DNA of 64,000 bases from Parafrigoribacterium_A soli (GTDB lineage: Bacteria > Actinomycetota > Actinomycetes > Actinomycetales > Microbacteriaceae), in assembly GCF_040227235.1 (NCBI RefSeq), contig NZ_JBELNZ010000002.1:372001-436000 (forward strand), in the 5' to 3' direction. The position numbers were made by a program, and so were the translations under genes. How positions within the stretch are numbered: the first letter of the stretch is position 1; the number at the start of each line of letters is the position of its first letter. The notes beneath the pieces were generated by a model that ran no database searches, was not told the DNA's origin, and saw only the letters and a list, made by a program, of their open reading frames with translations. This document shows, piece after piece, positions 63,668 to 64,000 of the stretch.

Positions 63668-64000
63668 CATCCCCCACCGCCCTCATCGAAGCACTCCCCC
63701 TCGGCACATGGCTCTACTGGTCGCTCCTGCTCGCGATCACCACGGCATCACTCGTCTTCGCGGCCCTGGCAGCAAGCAAACGTCTTTTCGCCTGGGTCGC
63801 CGCGGGCCTGCTCGTGCTGGCCATCGTGTTCGCCTCGCTTGGTTCGAGCCACCCACCGTTCGGAGTCACCGCTCTGCTCGCGCTGCTCTGCATCGCACTG
63901 GCGATCGTGGGAGGCAGCCCGGCCGTGATCGTGACCCTCGGCCTTGCCGGAGGTGAGAATCCGGCGGGACGGCACGGCGGGATCCTTGTACGGGCATCGG
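63664..64000 (+). CDS. membrane protein downstream of satD, 5' part
   Basis: The frame is open to the window end, giving at least 112 residues. It has three hydrophobic segments (WLYWSLLLAITTASLVFAAL, LFAWVAAGLLVLAIVFASLG, VTALLALLCIALAIVGGSPA). The ATG overlaps the SatD stop by four bases, so the two are coupled and likely work together. Membrane partners are common beside SatD genes, but no function is known. Confidence 0.75.
   Translation, partial: MTSPTALIEALPLGTWLYWSLLLAITTASLVFAALAASKRLFAWVAAGLLVLAIVFASLGSSHPPFGVTALLALLCIALAIVGGSPAVIVTLGLAGGENPAGRHGGILVRAS

Overview
This is high-GC actinobacterial chromosome, most likely from the family Microbacteriaceae. Supporting signs are the tRNA-free 16S-23S spacer, a class II (plant-type) DAHP synthase, a GarA/OdhI-type FHA protein beside FtsR-type MerR regulators, PASTA and LysM envelope proteins, GAF-ANTAR regulators, a DUF6230/DUF6114 pair, and three blocks whose gene order matches Mycobacterium tuberculosis. 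The genus cannot be named without a database search of the 16S gene. No insertion sequence, prophage, integrase of a mobile element or CRISPR array was seen. Layout: (1) 1-11.7 kb resembles M. tuberculosis Rv2173-Rv2187: polyprenyl diphosphate synthase (cut by the window edge), Rv2175c-like DNA-binding protein, a LysM wall protein (extra relative to M. tuberculosis), a PASTA Ser/Thr kinase, aroG, plsC, a ROK sugar kinase, a long-chain acyl-CoA ligase, then def and a MinD-like ATPase. (2) 11.7-18 kb holds pyruvate carboxylase, an orphan ParA, and the garA-ftsR-merR group that links kinase signalling to central metabolism and division. (3) 18-39 kb looks accessory. It has an aromatic monooxygenase with a divergent AraC regulator, a CDP-alcohol phosphatidyltransferase, a DUF1295 protein, a variant-leucine-rich-repeat protein, a second acyl-CoA ligase, an F420-type oxidoreductase, and a TetR regulator facing a DUF6230/DUF6114/secreted-protein operon. 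It continues with an MFS transporter, two coupled GAF-ANTAR proteins, a lipoprotein class A beta-lactamase, an MDR oxidoreductase, an SRPBCC/ArsR pair, a MarR/cupin pair, a phospholipase D-like/PAP2/DUF1206 set and tRNA-Pro(GGG). (4) 39-55.5 kb, all on the minus strand, is a housekeeping block like M. tuberculosis Rv1691-Rv1713: TPR-like protein, HAD phosphatase, a 63-residue protein, tlyA, nadK, recN, pyrG, NUDIX, xerD, parA, scpA, scpB, rluB, tyrA, cmk, der. Many of its genes overlap by 1-17 bases. (5) 55.6-61.4 kb is a complete minus-strand rRNA operon (16S-23S-5S) with a promoter and a terminator, lying between the TPR gene and tyrS. (6) 61.6-64 kb holds tyrS, a SatD-family protein and the start of a membrane protein. 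Recurring themes are probable leaderless transcripts (a TANNNT -10 box 6-8 bases before the start codon), palindromic operators placed on promoters or ribosome binding sites beside TetR, MarR and ArsR genes, convergent genes sharing one CTAG as both stop codons, and short dispersed repeats at the 3' ends of several genes in the 39-43 kb stretch.
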